A DNA stretch of 64,000 nucleotides, taken from Cydia pomonella (taxonomy: Eukaryota; Arthropoda; Insecta; Lepidoptera; Tortricidae). A model generated the notes under the pieces. That model searched no databases. It saw only the letters and a program-made list of their open reading frames with translations, and was not told the DNA's origin. Position 1 is the first letter of the stretch; each line of letters opens with the position of its first letter. The position numbers and the translations under genes were made by a program. Shown here in pieces: positions 33,801 through 46,699 of this stretch. The stretch spans positions 12,263,349 through 12,327,348 of the forward strand of contig NC_084715.1 of NCBI RefSeq assembly GCF_033807575.1, in the 5' to 3' direction.

Positions 33801-34570
33801 TGATTTGAAATTGAATTGCAAAAAAATGTAGATAGTTAAGGACCTGTAATTAGTCACAAGTTAATTGATTCCATTTTGTTACGTCAATTAAGCCATTTAT
33901 ATTTTAGTTATATGCATGAAAGTGTGTAAACGTATGCTATAGAGTTATATGTAGGTACCAAATGTGTGTATGGGTTAGTAAAGTTAGTGTAGACGAATTA
34001 TGATAAAGTTTGATAGCATCGCGCCATAAAAGAGGAATAAAATGAAAATTTACACAGCACTAATGCGTGACCACCAATAAAATCCTACAATTCAATTACG
34101 AAAAACCTTTAGCGCGTCATATATCTTCGGGACTCGCCCTTATGGGTGACAAGCATTAACGATGAGTGAATTTTTAGTTTTGTGAACAGGCACGTTTATT
34201 AATCCATCATCAGGTCGCTATATAATCGCTATAAGGTCGCTAATTCTCTCTCAAAATGGGGATTTTTTCAACGCTCTAGCGTTCTAACAGGATACTGTAC
34301 AAATGGATTAATAAGTTTAAATAAACATAAGCTCAAGTCTATAACCCCAGTGGGACGTGAACACCAGAGCTCCCCGATTCCGCAGTGTTCTGTTAGCACC
34401 CGGTGGACTTGGTATTCACATTAAGCGTTTTTTCGTTTCACAATTCAGTAATTGTGTGTTAATTTTTCTAGCATTGCGTAATGAAGTGTCTTTTTTTGTA
34501 ATTATGTACCTAAATGTTAAGGTGCAGATTTTTTTAAATTAATGTCGGTGCATATGCATAATACAAATAT
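30886..34570. other. AT-rich DNA, no gene seen; small inverted repeat at 34192-34317
   Basis: No coding signal. The overlapping 33212-33593 ORFs on both strands (64 to 100 codons) contain no recognised motif. GTTTATTAATCCAT near 34192 is mirrored by ATGGATTAATAA near 34303, possibly a small MITE. Confidence 0.5.
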
Positions 34571-34735
34571 CTGCGGGACCGAACTTGCTCGGAAAACATA
34601 TAAAAACTAAAAAAAATGCGTTTTCCGGAGATAAGACCTAGCTAGATCGATTTTTATCTCCCGGAAACCCCAATACAGCAAATTTCATCGAAATCGTTAG
34701 AGCCGTTTTCGAGATCCCCAGATTTTTGATAATCA
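34571..34735 (+). repeat. Dispersed repeat fragment
   Basis: Blocks CTGCGGGACCGAACTTGCTC, GGAGATAAGACCTAGCTAGA, CAGCAAATTTCATCGAAATC and GTTAGAGCCGTTTTCGAGAT are familiar from a dispersed lepidopteran repeat. There is no second copy in this window and the boundaries are approximate. Confidence 0.5.
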
Positions 34736-34904
34736 TATTAAATATTAACAAAAATGCGTACTTCAAATAACGTTTGATAAAGCGTGAAGGATAGCCTGTC
34801 ACTTGCAAACGGATATTAAAAACTCTTTTTAGTCACATTTCAGAGAAATCGATGAGACTTAGACTAAAATATAATCGATTTTTAGTAGACGATTACTAAT
34901 CCAA

Positions 34905-35280
34905 AGCCAAATCTTAAAAGCGTCAACACGCCAGCAACCCGAATGCCAAAGAACCAGTATTGTAACTATTTGGCTTGGTACCGACCTCAAACGTATCAGT
35001 TGCTAGCGCTTTATATGCGCTACGGGACGAAATTATTTTTTTTTAAAGATAAATTTTATTTATACAATTTTACTTTTTATTACGAGTCCTGCATCATTTT
35101 GCTAGACTCCCTTTTATAGGCGCTAGCAACTGATATGATTGTTTGAAGTCGGTTTCAAGCCAAATAGTCACAATGCTGGTCAAGAAGACACCCAAACAAC
35201 AAATGGACAACTTTCTAGCGGTTTTCGGCATTCGGTTCGGGTATATCATTGTTGCTAGCACGTTTAAAAGGCTTTTTCCT
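34905..35280. mobile_element. Long fold-back element, about 370 bp
   Basis: Inner arms TTGTAACTATTTGGCTTGG...GACCTCAAAC...ATCAGTTGCTAGCGC (from 34959) are mirrored at 35108-35173. Outer arms CACGCCAGCAACCCGAATGCC (about 34927-34947) are mirrored, with insertions, by GGCATTCGGTTCGGG...GTTGCTAGCACG at about 35228-35262. The total paired length exceeds 90 bp. The right arm carries about 35 extra bases between its two halves. The plus ORF 35143-35352 lies over the right arm. Confidence 0.7.
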
Positions 35281-36347
35281 TTTTTAAGTTATTATTTAGT
35301 AACTTCCGCGAATGCACACTTTTCCAAGAATTATATATCCATCGTATTATAAACAAAGGGTTCTTTGTTGCTTCTCATAACTTTCCATTAAACGGAAAAA
35401 TAAAGATATGTTACGATAAAGTCGTTCGTTTATTTGTGAGAGTTAGGTTTCTCGGTAGACGCTTTAATATCGGCTCCCTACGTTCAATAACACATTTTAA
35501 AGATTTCTGCGGGATCGTTATATCCATGAGAAAATATTTTCGGCGGTGAACGGAATTAGGTTTTATGTGCACCCTTTATCCCCAAATTCTTATATTTAAC
35601 TCGTAAATCATTATTTTATTCAACAATTCATTGTTTGTCTCGGATAAAAGGGAAAATACATTAACTTCTTACCGATGTGCTCGGCGTAACACCAATATTA
35701 AGCCCATTTATAAGTGAAAATTTGCCGTCAGCTAGGAGGAAACGGGCCGACGAATTGGCTACCAGCCTATAAAACGTAATGTCACATTCATTTGCAATTC
35801 AAGAGTCCTCAGCCAGTATTATGCCTAATAAAATTTACATATTTAAATTAAACTGCGAAATAACAAGACACTGAAACCATCACGGGGCTTAGATTGCCCG
35901 GACAATCTCTACGCATTTCGTTTTAATATTTTTGTGCCCGAAACATGTTATAAATCTCATTAAAATGTCCCAAATTACAGTAGAATTAGTTTAACTACGA
36001 GTAACAAGATAGTATTTGTTACTTGGAAAGCGTTTAGTTGCGCCTTATCTTTATGATATAATTAGAACGGTACTCATTTACACAATTTATGACAAAACGT
36101 TAAACTGTCAAAAATATAGGTAAATTCATTTCACGACCATTATTCGAGAGAATAACTGGGCTTATTTATTGATAAGAGAAAATATCGTTTGCCAGATATC
36201 CCGGGTTCACATTATGTCACCCGGCGACCTTTGCCATCAATCAGTCTCGCGAAATGATGATATAACATTTGATAGATGTTATCGATTGCAATGTTTGTGT
36301 ACCACATTTGCATTCAGAGTTCACTAAACTGTAGCAATAGAACTCGA
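35281..36347. other. AT-rich DNA, no gene seen
   Basis: No coding or repeat signal recognised. Confidence 0.5.
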
Positions 36348-37269
36348 TTTTTTAGGGTTCCGTAGCCAAATGGCAAAAAACGGAACCTTTATAGATTCGT
36401 CATGTCCGTCTGCCTGTTCGTTTATGTCACAGCCACTTTTTCCCGAAACTATAAGAGCTATACTGTTCAAACTTGGTAAGTAGATGTATTCTATGAACCG
36501 CATTAAGATTTTTACACAAAAATAGAAAAAAAAAACAATAAATTTTGGGGGTTCCCCATATTTAGAACTGAAACTCAAAAAATCTTTTTTCATCAAACCC
36601 ATACGTGTGTGGTTTCTAATATCATTTTTTTTCTAAACTGAGTAGTTTGCGCGAGAGACACTTCCAAAGTGGTAAAATGTGTGTGCCCCCCCCCCCCCCC
36701 CTGTAACTTCCAAAATAACAGAATGAAAAATCTAAAAAAAATATATGATATACATTACCATGCAAACTTCCACCGAAAATTGGTTTGAACGAGATCTAGT
36801 AAGTAGTTTTTTTTAATACGTCATAAAATTTAAAAAAAAAATTTTTTTTTTCATCAAGCCCATACGTGTGGGATATCTATGGATAGGTCTTCAAAAATGA
36901 TCTTTAGGTTTCTAATATCATTTTTTTTCTAAACTGAATAGTTTGCGCGAGAGACACTTCCAAAGTGGTAAAATGTGTCCTCCCCTCTCCCTGTAACTTC
37001 TAAAATAACAGAATGAAAAATCTAAAAAAAAAAAATGATATGCATTACCATGCAAACTTCCAGCGAAAATTGGTTTGAACGAGATCTAGTAAGTAGTTTT
37101 TTTTAATACGTCATTAAATTTAAAAAAAAAAATATTTTTTTTTCATCAAGCCCATACGTGTGGGATATCTATGGATAGGTCTTCAAAAATGATCTTTAGG
37201 TTTCTAATATCATTTTACGGTACGGAATCCTTCATGGGCGAGTCCGACTCGCACTTGGCCGCTTTTTTT
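36348..37269 (-). repeat. GGCCAAGTGCGAG repeat, third tandem-unit copy
   Basis: Minus orientation: TTTTTAGGGTTCCGTAGCC on the left and CGCACTTGGCCGC with a T run on the right. The same internal units occur (TGCGCGAGAGACACTTCC, CATGCAAACTTCCACC, GAACGAGATCTAGTAAGTAG). One unit has a run of 15 or more C starting near 36687, another CCTCCCCTCTCCC in that place. The ORF 36324-36602 matches the protein read at 23611-23844 and is repeat-derived. Confidence 0.85.
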
Positions 37270-38173
37270 AAAGTAATGTAATTTGTTTCCGTTTCGCTCA
37301 TTAGATTATGACGTGTGTTTGAGTTTTGACATCAAGATAAGGCAATCAGCATGTTTCCTGTCGTTAAAAATGACATAAACCGGACAAAAAATGGACAGAG
37401 TCAGATAGGTCATCCCATATTATAAGGGTGTCATAACATCAAGATAATAATAAAGAAATACGCCCTAAAAGCTTCGGGAGACACAATAATTTCAGCGAAG
37501 GTGCTCATGAAAAGTTAAGACACCCACAAAGCAAGCTTATAAAAGTCGAGTGATGTTTTAAGAAAGTTTATGACCCAATTACGAAATGGTGTGACAAAGG
37601 GTCATCTTTACAACGGTGATATCTTTGTTATCGCCAGTCGCCTGATACTTTTATTATTCGGGCAAAGCTAGCTCAGTGGAAAAAAGTCATATAATACAAG
37701 TGCGTATACTTAAAATATAAGTAGCACATGCAAATACGTAAATTTAACTTTAAAATTGTATTGTTGAGGTATTTACATGCATAATTGGGTGCTTTAGCCT
37801 ATTATATATAAACTTTTTGCATTTTATTTGTAATCAGACATTCAGAGTTACTAGGTACTATCAGAATTCATTAAGTCAAATTATCGGACGAAATATGTGT
37901 AGTAAGTACCTTTATTAAGGTTTCTAATTTGTTGACGACAATAAAGGGTTTTAAATATAAAATAGTTGTCTTCAAACTATGCTTGCTTGTTTACGTCGAT
38001 GCTGACATATTTACAGGGCTTAACCCTACTTTACTAGCTTACATACATGGCTTCAGCTCAAACCAGCATCATAACTCAATACTCGTCAACACAGTAATCC
38101 CAGATCAACGGCAAGCATTTTCCATTTCAGTAAAATTATTTAAACATTTACTTACGGGTTTACAAACGTTAGA
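37270..38173. other. AT-rich DNA, no gene seen
   Basis: No coding or repeat signal apart from the neighbouring elements. The ORF 37929-38198 (+) runs into the LINE tail and lacks support. Confidence 0.5.
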
Positions 38174-38333
38174 TTACAATACAATACAATACAAATAGGT
38201 ACTCTTTATTGCATACCTCAACACAGAAAACAATATAATTAATACTACAGCAACTTAAGAAGAGCTAAACAGCAGGTGATCTTATCGCTGAAAAGCGATC
38301 TCTTCTAGGCAAGCTTTAGGCAGCGGAATTTAG
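38174..38333 (-). mobile_element. LINE 3' tail with TTGTA repeat
   Basis: On the minus strand it runs CCTAGAAGAGATCGCTTTTC, ATCACCTGCTGTTTAGC, TTGCTGTAG, GCAATAAAGAGTACC and ends in a TTGTATTGTATTGTA microsatellite. I recognise this as a lepidopteran non-LTR retrotransposon 3' end. The coding part is absent. Confidence 0.7.
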
Positions 38334-41300
38334 AATAGTGTTCATTGCATAAATATACCTAGATCTGCCTGTCTAGTGATGTTGTTTACCTTATCACCAT
38401 ATACGACTTAAATTACCCAAAGCAACAGTGATAAAATAATTTCATTGCAAAGGAGAAATTAAGGTTCTTACCTACGCTTTTAAACAATTAAATACTCAAC
38501 TTACTACTCCCCTCCCTAAAACTATTTCAACCAGTGTTTAAGAGATAATGCACACATAATCTCATAACGCCCCCGTATTAACGCTACCCGAGCGAGTAAA
38601 CAAAAAAAGTGAAGCCATAAACAAATGAGCATTTGAAATTTAATTAGTATAATACAGGTAAGTACCTACAATCCAGCGCGGGTAAAGGTAGAGAAATGAG
38701 GGGCGCTGGCTACATGGTTGGTTAAAGTCATAGGGGATAGATTAATTATAATGTATTGAATTCCAATCGATACATAGCTTTAATCGCAATATTAATTTCC
38801 ATAGACCACACATAGGTCCTTATTTATAAAGTGTATGTAATCGAAAACAGTGGAATTTGATGTGTGACAGAACAAAACGTAATACTACGTATCTAATTAT
38901 ACCAATTTACACGCTTTATAATTACATACAATAAAAGGTTTAAAATACGTCTAAATTCTTGAATCGTAACAAAAAACAGTCTAACCCTCGGTATCTTTGA
39001 CTTAAAAAAAATCAAAATCGGTTAATCCTTTTTGAGAAAACGGCACACACAAATAACCAGCCATTCAACGCTGTAACTGTAAAAACAAAAATGCTAAACA
39101 GATATAGTATTTTTAAAGCCACCAAATTCGCTTCCCACTTGTCTTTCGAACCCCATATAACGGGAGTGTCCAGTGACATACGACTTTGCACTGCAAGTCA
39201 CGTGTACTAATGAAGCCACTCACCTTAACATAACGCGGTGGGACCTCTGTAAATAATTTAATCAATTTGTTTACCTCACGCTTCACTTTAAACGAGACTT
39301 CAAACGCTAAGGGGCGACTCCATGGACTTTAAAATCGAGTTACTTCTCCCAATATTTATCCAGGTCGACAGTTTAAATAGAATTTGTTAAAATATCTAAT
39401 ATCTGGATAAAGGTTAGAGGGGAAAGAACGCGTAATTGCGTTAAACATGATCTGCAAATTACCCAAAGCCTTATTTAAAATTATGTTTTTTATATGAGTT
39501 TTGGGGTTTAAGGTAAGACAGTAAAAATTATAGTAGGTACGATTTAAAAAAAAAACATACTTTAGGTAAAAAAAAAAAAACCGAGCATAGGCCTCTGGGG
39601 CCGAGCCAAAGTAAATTGAATTTTACTTAAAATATATAGACTCATTGTTAAAATCTACTCTTAAAGTTAAGTAAGTATATACTATTACAAAGTGATCCGC
39701 GCATCCCCGCCCCCGCCTTTCCTTATTTATCCATGCAATCTTACATCACGTCTACATTTCACAACTTCTTGGGCATTGTATGAACAACTGACATGCAAAA
39801 CAGTACTTACTAATAAAGAGCAAAACTAAAGCAACGCTCACTGCCAACTCCAAACGCGTTCAGGGAACAGTTTCATTAGCAGCAATGCATTACCATGAAC
39901 CCATTTATTCAGCGTAACATAGGGTGTTGCAAATTTGCTGAAGAAAAAGTAGTTCATTAGTTAGGTGACTTGCAGGCTACACACGGAACACGTTACCCTA
40001 ATGGACGTTACACAGCTAACCGCGCTGCAGAGAGTCGCTGTTTAAGAATATATGGAGGGTGCCAGATACACGTTTAAGTTAGACGCTCACATGTCAACTT
40101 GTCACTCAGTTGTCAATTGTGCATGAACTTTGTTCTTGCAACCCACATTCATTAACTAACACTGACTTCGCCTCGGTGCAAACTAACGTCACAGAGAGTT
40201 ATCATATGGAATCTTCATTCGAGCTTTATTATTTTTAATTTGTTGCTGATGTATTATTGAATTGATATATGTGTATTTCGCCCGCACAGGTGTTCAGTTA
40301 TAACGCCGAAAACTATGCGAAACTAACTCTATTTTATTTTGGTTACCACCAGTTAAGTAAAACGAGGTGTGTATATGTGCGGTAACCTTAAGTAAATGAG
40401 ATGATGGTTGCCAAAAATGTCTAATGAGTATTTAGTCACAGTTTTATCAGATATAGGCTTATAGCCTCGCTATATTGCGCCTGCTTTGCTTAAAGCCATT
40501 CATCATTGTTATGAAGCGCTATTTTAACTAAAATAGAAGTGTGAAGTCAGATGTGCTTTGATAGTATCAGATTTCTATATTAAGAAACAGCTCATGGAAT
40601 TAGTAGAAGACGTGTCTGTGGAATATCAATTATATATGTAGTAAGTCCACTCAAAATCAATGCTACTTTGGACATAATATATCATAATGTAATGCTCTTA
40701 ATATATATAGCCCATTTTTTTTCTTTTTGTAAATGTTGTAAATCCAACTTACTTCAATAGCTATTACAATGTAGGTAGTCCGTTTCGTTATACATGATAC
40801 TGAAGTTAATCACATTTATCTTATTTCTTATGGAGGTTTCCATACTTATTTTCATTACGTACTCTTGAGAATTTATTATTTTTATACGTGCCAGCGACAC
40901 CGTTACTTTATTGTATAATTGTAGTTTTGGTTTCAACAAAGGGTTTCCTTTGTTAAACTCCACTGTTATGAATATAAAATTTTGATGATAGGATTAAGTG
41001 AGCCGTATCCATCCAGCTACTTATATTTAATCATAATTAACTATTTAATATAAATCTAATAGTAGTGCCTTAGATTGTAAATGTTACTAGAGTATAGAGT
41101 AAATTAATTTGCATAACCCCGGTGTGTTTTCTGCCTCGCACTGCATGAGCTTGTTTTTAGTCATAACAAGGGTAATGTGCACCCTCCAAATACTATTCCA
41201 CTTTAATCACCAAGTCGTTAACAACTCATTTCCGAACCGTTAGCTACGGGTCTACCTGTATTTACCGAGCAATTTATTAATTACATAGATGTGGAAATTA

Positions 41301-44300
41301 ATTGGAAACCGCGACGAACGTACGAGATATTCAATTACTATCGTAGTAATGGTTATTTCCAATGGATTTTAGGATGCGTCCGCCGCATCAATCATTTTAC
41401 TCATCTACTTTATGTCAAATACAAAATTTGATACGGATGATAGATGGCCGTTTTCACGTCGTTGCGCCTTGAATCTAGTGAATTAGACGACTCTAGAGTT
41501 TAATGTCTCGAAAATCATTGCTCAAAGTAATCGCAATTCAAAAAGTCTGCGCGACCGCATTAACATATAAATCAGCGTTCATAAGTCGCGGAGTTTGCTT
41601 TACGGGGGAAAAATAAAATGAACAAACTGCTCCCGTTAGCGTCCCCGACGGCTAGCGGGAAAACGAACAGACAGACATTTCTACATAACGGCGGCGGGAA
41701 TACTTAGTTATGTTAAGTCGACAGTCCGTGATTCCATTTATAGCAAAAATACATTTATCTACCTGCACTGCAAACGGATAATACTATTAAATTTTCCATG
41801 GTATCTCCATGTTTTTTTAGTATGTTATTGACACAATAAAAACCTAGGTTTATAGGTTTTCCTTTTTTTTTTTCAAAATTTGCAATACAACAAAAATTGT
41901 TTTTTTTTTAAGCGGAACCTATAAACCTAGTATATATTATGCTAAGCGATCGACATCAAAATCAAAGTGATTTGTTAAGATTTAGGTTATTGGAAACCGT
42001 TTTCTTCCGAAATGGAATTTCATAGAAAAAGTACTGTTATTTCGTTAGGATCGCAAAGCTATTTTCCCACTTAAATTTTTAATTATTTGTACTTTTTTTT
42101 AAATCTTTATTTAAAATCCTTTGCAGTTAAAATTAAAGTTGGTGAACATACGTTATATATTATGATTGCTATTGCCGATTGAGGTAAGAGTAATGTATGA
42201 TACATTTTCAAACGCAAACAACCATTAAGTTGATTCTACCTGGACCGTTGAAATGCTATTTTATAAGACTTCGGTACTTTATAATTTGTTGGATAGGTCT
42301 GCAGTATAGCCAGTGAGTCTGGTAAACGGACAAAACGGTCAATTACATAGCAGAGCGGCGCGGGCCCGCCGCACGACCGAACCGCTCCCTAGAAAAATGA
42401 ACCTCTCATGAAATTTAATGTGGAAACGTCTTGAAACGACGCCAAACCCGCAACTGAATTATTTATGATTCGTTATTTTAATGGTGTCCCCGTTCTTTCA
42501 TTACACCCTAAGAGTGTTTCTTAATTTCGATCTCTTAAATCGGGCGTTACCGATCTGATCTCGGTATAACGCGTTCACTTAGGTTAGGTCGGTATTGGAT
42601 TGTACTGTGCTCGTATCCGTTTTTATTTTCGTGCGACGTGTTTTGTGTTTCAATCAGGTGCTCGAGAGACGACGGAAATAACAATGGAGGCACGTCAGTC
42701 TCAGGTGCGCTGTCCTTTTGGTACAAACGTAGGGTTTATAATGTAGTCACGCGGGGATTTGCACGGATAACCCCAAATTTATGAAGGTAACGAATAATAT
42801 GAAACAAATTTCTGGATTATGTTCCCGATATATATTCGTGATTTGAAAAAGATTGCTTAGGCTAGGTTTTTAAAATTCTGATAATGCCATTTTATCACAG
42901 TCCTAATTTAAGACTGTGTCTTTGAAGACCGTACATTAATACAAATGACTAATGCAGATGGAAATAAATGCATAAAAATATTAATTTTCCCCGACATAAA
43001 AAATATGTATATGTATATTCATGCTTACGTATGCTTCTTTTTATAATAATTCAGAATAGGTTCAGTTGAAATGTGATGTTTCTTTTTCTCCTTTTATATG
43101 TGTTTTGATTTAAAAAATCAGACTTACATATTTAATACTAAGCACTATTTTATTCCCTTCATCCAGCCTACGTAAACATGTCGCTTTGTTGTCATGCCTG
43201 GCTTAACAAGCTCCTGTATAAAGCGATAATCCTAAAATACATACGCCAATTGTACCTGACCTACGCAATTGACTCCATGTATTATCGCTTGTGGCGTAAA
43301 TCAATCGCCTACGCATGTCCCATCACTAGCGCACTATTATAAACATGTCACATTCCGATCAAAAATGACACAAGTCTACTGCCCCAACGATTGCATTTTA
43401 ATCCGTAAATTCTGCTTCAGAGAGTTCAAATTCACATTAGTTCTTTTATAGCCTTCAAGCACTTTTGTTTTACTCGTTGGGCATGTCGATGCCTGATTTT
43501 CAGACCGGCTCGCACCACTGTGCGGGCGTCAAGAGTAATAAAATAAAACAAACAGACAGCTTGGAGCTCGTGATAGATATCGAGATTTACCGGGAGCCCT
43601 AGTAAACTTGTCATTCGAATGGCGTCTATTTTAGATGGCGTAGATTTGTGATTGGAAAACGAGATATTGGTGAAGTACGGCGTAATTTGTGGTCTCAATA
43701 TAATCGCTATCGATGATTTACACAATTTAAAGTGTAAATTTGCTTAGTTCTTATCGTTACTGAAATGTTATATGTATATACAATATAAGTATAACAATGT
43801 TTCCATGGTATAGTTACCTGCTCAATTTAATAATCTTAATCCACAGAGACTATTCAGTTATACAAACCATCACGCATGAATGGTTTAAATTAAAGCAAAT
43901 ATACGCTATATCAACGAAATGTGCAACAATGTCAGTTAATTAAATTATCATTCAAACGCCTCGTAGAGAGAACATTCCGTCAGCAGAGATTCCCCTAATT
44001 TGGAAAGCAGGGGAGATGATACCTTACTTACCTAATAAATTTTGTTAGGTTTGTGGAAATACAGAAGTCAACGCAGCAACAGTAGGACGAAAACGTGTTA
44101 TGTATTTTTTAACGAGATATCTTAAAATTATATCATTTTCCAAATCTAACTCTATTTTACTTACAGCGAGGTAGCTTTTCGTATCATATGGCGGCAAAAG
44201 ATACGAGGCTACGAAAGTAAACAGCGAAAATGTTATGTAAACAGAATATCTCCTGGCCCCCGGGTCGTTCTACTGAATAAATAACGTTGTAGCAAAGGCA

Positions 44301-45717
44301 AACTCAAACAAAAGTAAATTTATTCACCAAATACGACGATTAATACACGATCTCTGGACAGATTTATATTTGCCCTGGGGCTAGTGAGACTGGGAACAGA
44401 CGAGCTAGTGACTAGACAACGGTTCTGTTTCGCTTGACGTGAGTTCAGTGATATTGCTGGGAGAATAAACTTAGGTTCTTTGAGTCGGTATCAGCCTATG
44501 GAGCTCTATATAGAGTTAATTGAACACTACTTAAAATAAAATAAATACATTTATGAATGAAAAAGTAGGTAATCTTGATATGAAACCGCTTTTAAACACA
44601 CAATACTTTTTTATGTTATAAAAAAATGTTATCGAGGTACATTATTAAGAAATTATTTATACCTAAGCCTAATCCTTATTTACTAAACGTAATTATATTC
44701 AAACAAGGAAAAATAAAAATAATCTCGAGAGTAAAGCTCGATATTTCTCCTATAGAATTTTCATTAATGGAGCCCTTAAAATAATTATATTATAAGCCGA
44801 TGTAAGGGTCCAAAAAATCTTTCCGGTAATCTCAAGTCCGTTTCTTGACATAATAAAAAAATATGTCTGATGTATTTTCATTGCTTTGATTTTTTTTTTA
44901 CCTTAGATTGACGATAAACAATGCGGCCGACTGCAATTAGTATACTTTTTCTCGGTTTCGTTAAACATAAATCTTTACTCTGCACTTCAAACAAAATAGC
45001 GAGTCTTTTTTACGAAATTTTGGAGCGCGTATAATAAATATACATCAGGTTCATAACGCATATGAAAAAATAAACAAGATTTACTATTTACAATACTGTT
45101 TACCCCAAAATTAGATCGAAAAAGAAATAAAAAAAATACACGTGAGGTTATATGGGGGCCGGGGGGACGGGGATAGCCAAGAACCTCACCAAATATCACC
45201 AAGGGGGAGGGGGGAGTCAAAAAGTAGCCCAAAAAACCTCGCGTGATTTGTGCACAAGCCCTTATGAGGTCGCTCTCGGTCTTCCCTGTATTTAACCTCC
45301 AATTTCACTACGATAGCCTTATACAATATATAGGCAAATACATAGATACATTGTTATATTCCTATGATATGAAGGAATACTTAATGTTGTGACTAGCCGA
45401 TAAAAGTCAAATAATCACGTGCTTTCCGGTCTAGAGTGATTCCTATGTGATTTAATAATGGGTGTACTGCGGGCGGAAGTATTATTACGTTGTTTATAAT
45501 TTTATCTTATCAGCTGTCATACTGATTAACAAAACGAATGTTGCATTTTAATATATGTTTTTATTTTATGGAATTTAATAAACCATGCGCATATTGATTA
45601 TTTATACGTACTGATAATTGATAAGTTATTAGTAGTAGTAATCTTATTACTATTCCCACTTCATTGGTTTTTTTTCTACTCCTCTGCTGTTATCTGTCAT
45701 TTATACATTCGCGAACA
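38334..45717. other. Long AT-rich, mostly single-copy-looking DNA; no gene seen
   Basis: No convincing exon in 7.4 kb. Noted within it: a perfect 15-bp stem CTAGGTTTATAGGTT at 41844-41858 with its complement at 41916-41930; a CpG-rich patch near 42345-42385; and low-AT, unique-looking stretches at about 41160-41720. The 97-codon minus ORF 43432-43725 has no recognised domain. Confidence 0.45.
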
Positions 45718-45758
45718 CTAATATAAGAATATATGTACTCGTATATTCTTATATTAGT
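45718..45758. repeat. 17-bp-stem hairpin
   Basis: ACTAATATAAGAATATA and its exact complement flank the 7-nt loop TGTACTCG-like centre. AT-rich. It adjoins the MITE at 45789. Confidence 0.6.
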
Positions 45759-45788
45759 TTAAAGTGTATTCTTGTATTACTGTGTGTG

Positions 45789-45973
45789 TATGAAGTAATT
45801 GTTTCTACTATATACAACCCAATGAATATTTTGTAGGTTAGCAGCAATGCACTTAATTTGAAACTGTATTATTTTTGATTTTGTTAGGTTGGTAGCCATT
45901 AGTCGCAATATCGTTTTAGCGATTAATACGACGAATATTCATTGGGTTGTATAGTAGAAACAATTACTTCATA
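45789..45973. mobile_element. 185-bp TA-type MITE, TATGAAGTAATTG termini
   Basis: The left arm TATGAAGTAATTGTTTCTAC...AACCCAATGAATATT is mirrored on the right over about 42 bp with a 2-bp indel. If the outer TA is the target duplication, the termini are TGAAGTAATTG...CAATTACTTCA. There is no ORF. Confidence 0.8.
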
Positions 45974-46559
45974 AGTCAGAAACGCGCATGTGACACCATT
46001 AATATAGCAACATCCATATATTAAAGAGGACCGCTTAGCGTTTGTCAGTCTCCATAGGCTACTGTGGCCAAACTCGAGAAAAAAACTGTCCAAATGTTAA
46101 TTTTGCAAGGAGAAATTACCAATGCCGCATGAGTTACGAGAAGGTGTCGTTCAGCAGCCGACCTACTGCAGCAGCGTATACTATTGGTTTGTTTACCTAC
46201 TTATATATCATTATGATTCTAATACTAGTTTAAAGTATTATTTTTGTTGACTCGTAGAAAAAGTACTTATTGTATACAACGTTGTATGAATAGGTCAAAA
46301 ATGCTCGAGGCGTATTCCACTCCACTCATCTTTTTTATCCTTCTTATACAACAGTTGCATAAAATACTATTAGGTAATTTAAATAAAATTAGAAAAACAT
46401 GACAGACGATGGAGCTGAAAATGAATTCAAACATTTTCATCGTATACGTAAACGGTGGAACTGCCGCGGTTTGATTAAATTTCCAACAACCCACAAAACT
46501 AATTATCGATGCTACGTCTCCATCGATAATCTTTTAAAATATAAGCAGTGTTGCCACCG

Positions 46560-46650
46560 TCAAGGAAAATCAACTTTGGAGCGGAAATTGAAGTTCCGCC
46601 GCCAGAGGGCGCGCGCGCACCGGACACGCCGCCATTATGGACACTTCCAA
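46560..46650. promoter_or_regulatory. GC-rich island with CTCF-like and YY1/Pho-like motifs
   Basis: In AT-rich surroundings, this stretch contains CCGCCAGAGGGCGC, one mismatch from the CTCF core CCASYAGRKGGC, then GCGCGCGC and CGCCGCCATTATGG, which includes the GCCAT core of YY1/Pho sites. It could be a promoter or insulator, or a piece of repeat. The plus ORF 46399-46698 crosses it and has no recognised domain. Confidence 0.35.
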
Positions 46651-46699
46651 TTCTTTATTTACTTCCCACGTTACGCTTTGATATTGAAAATGCGTTAAA

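Noticed and set aside
43432..43725. 97-aa minus ORF
   Set aside because: No recognisable domain, splice context or start support; the composition fits chance.
46399..46698. 99-aa plus ORF
   Set aside because: Its reading passes through a GC-rich motif island without a known domain; the basic C-terminal half comes from GCGCGC-type DNA.
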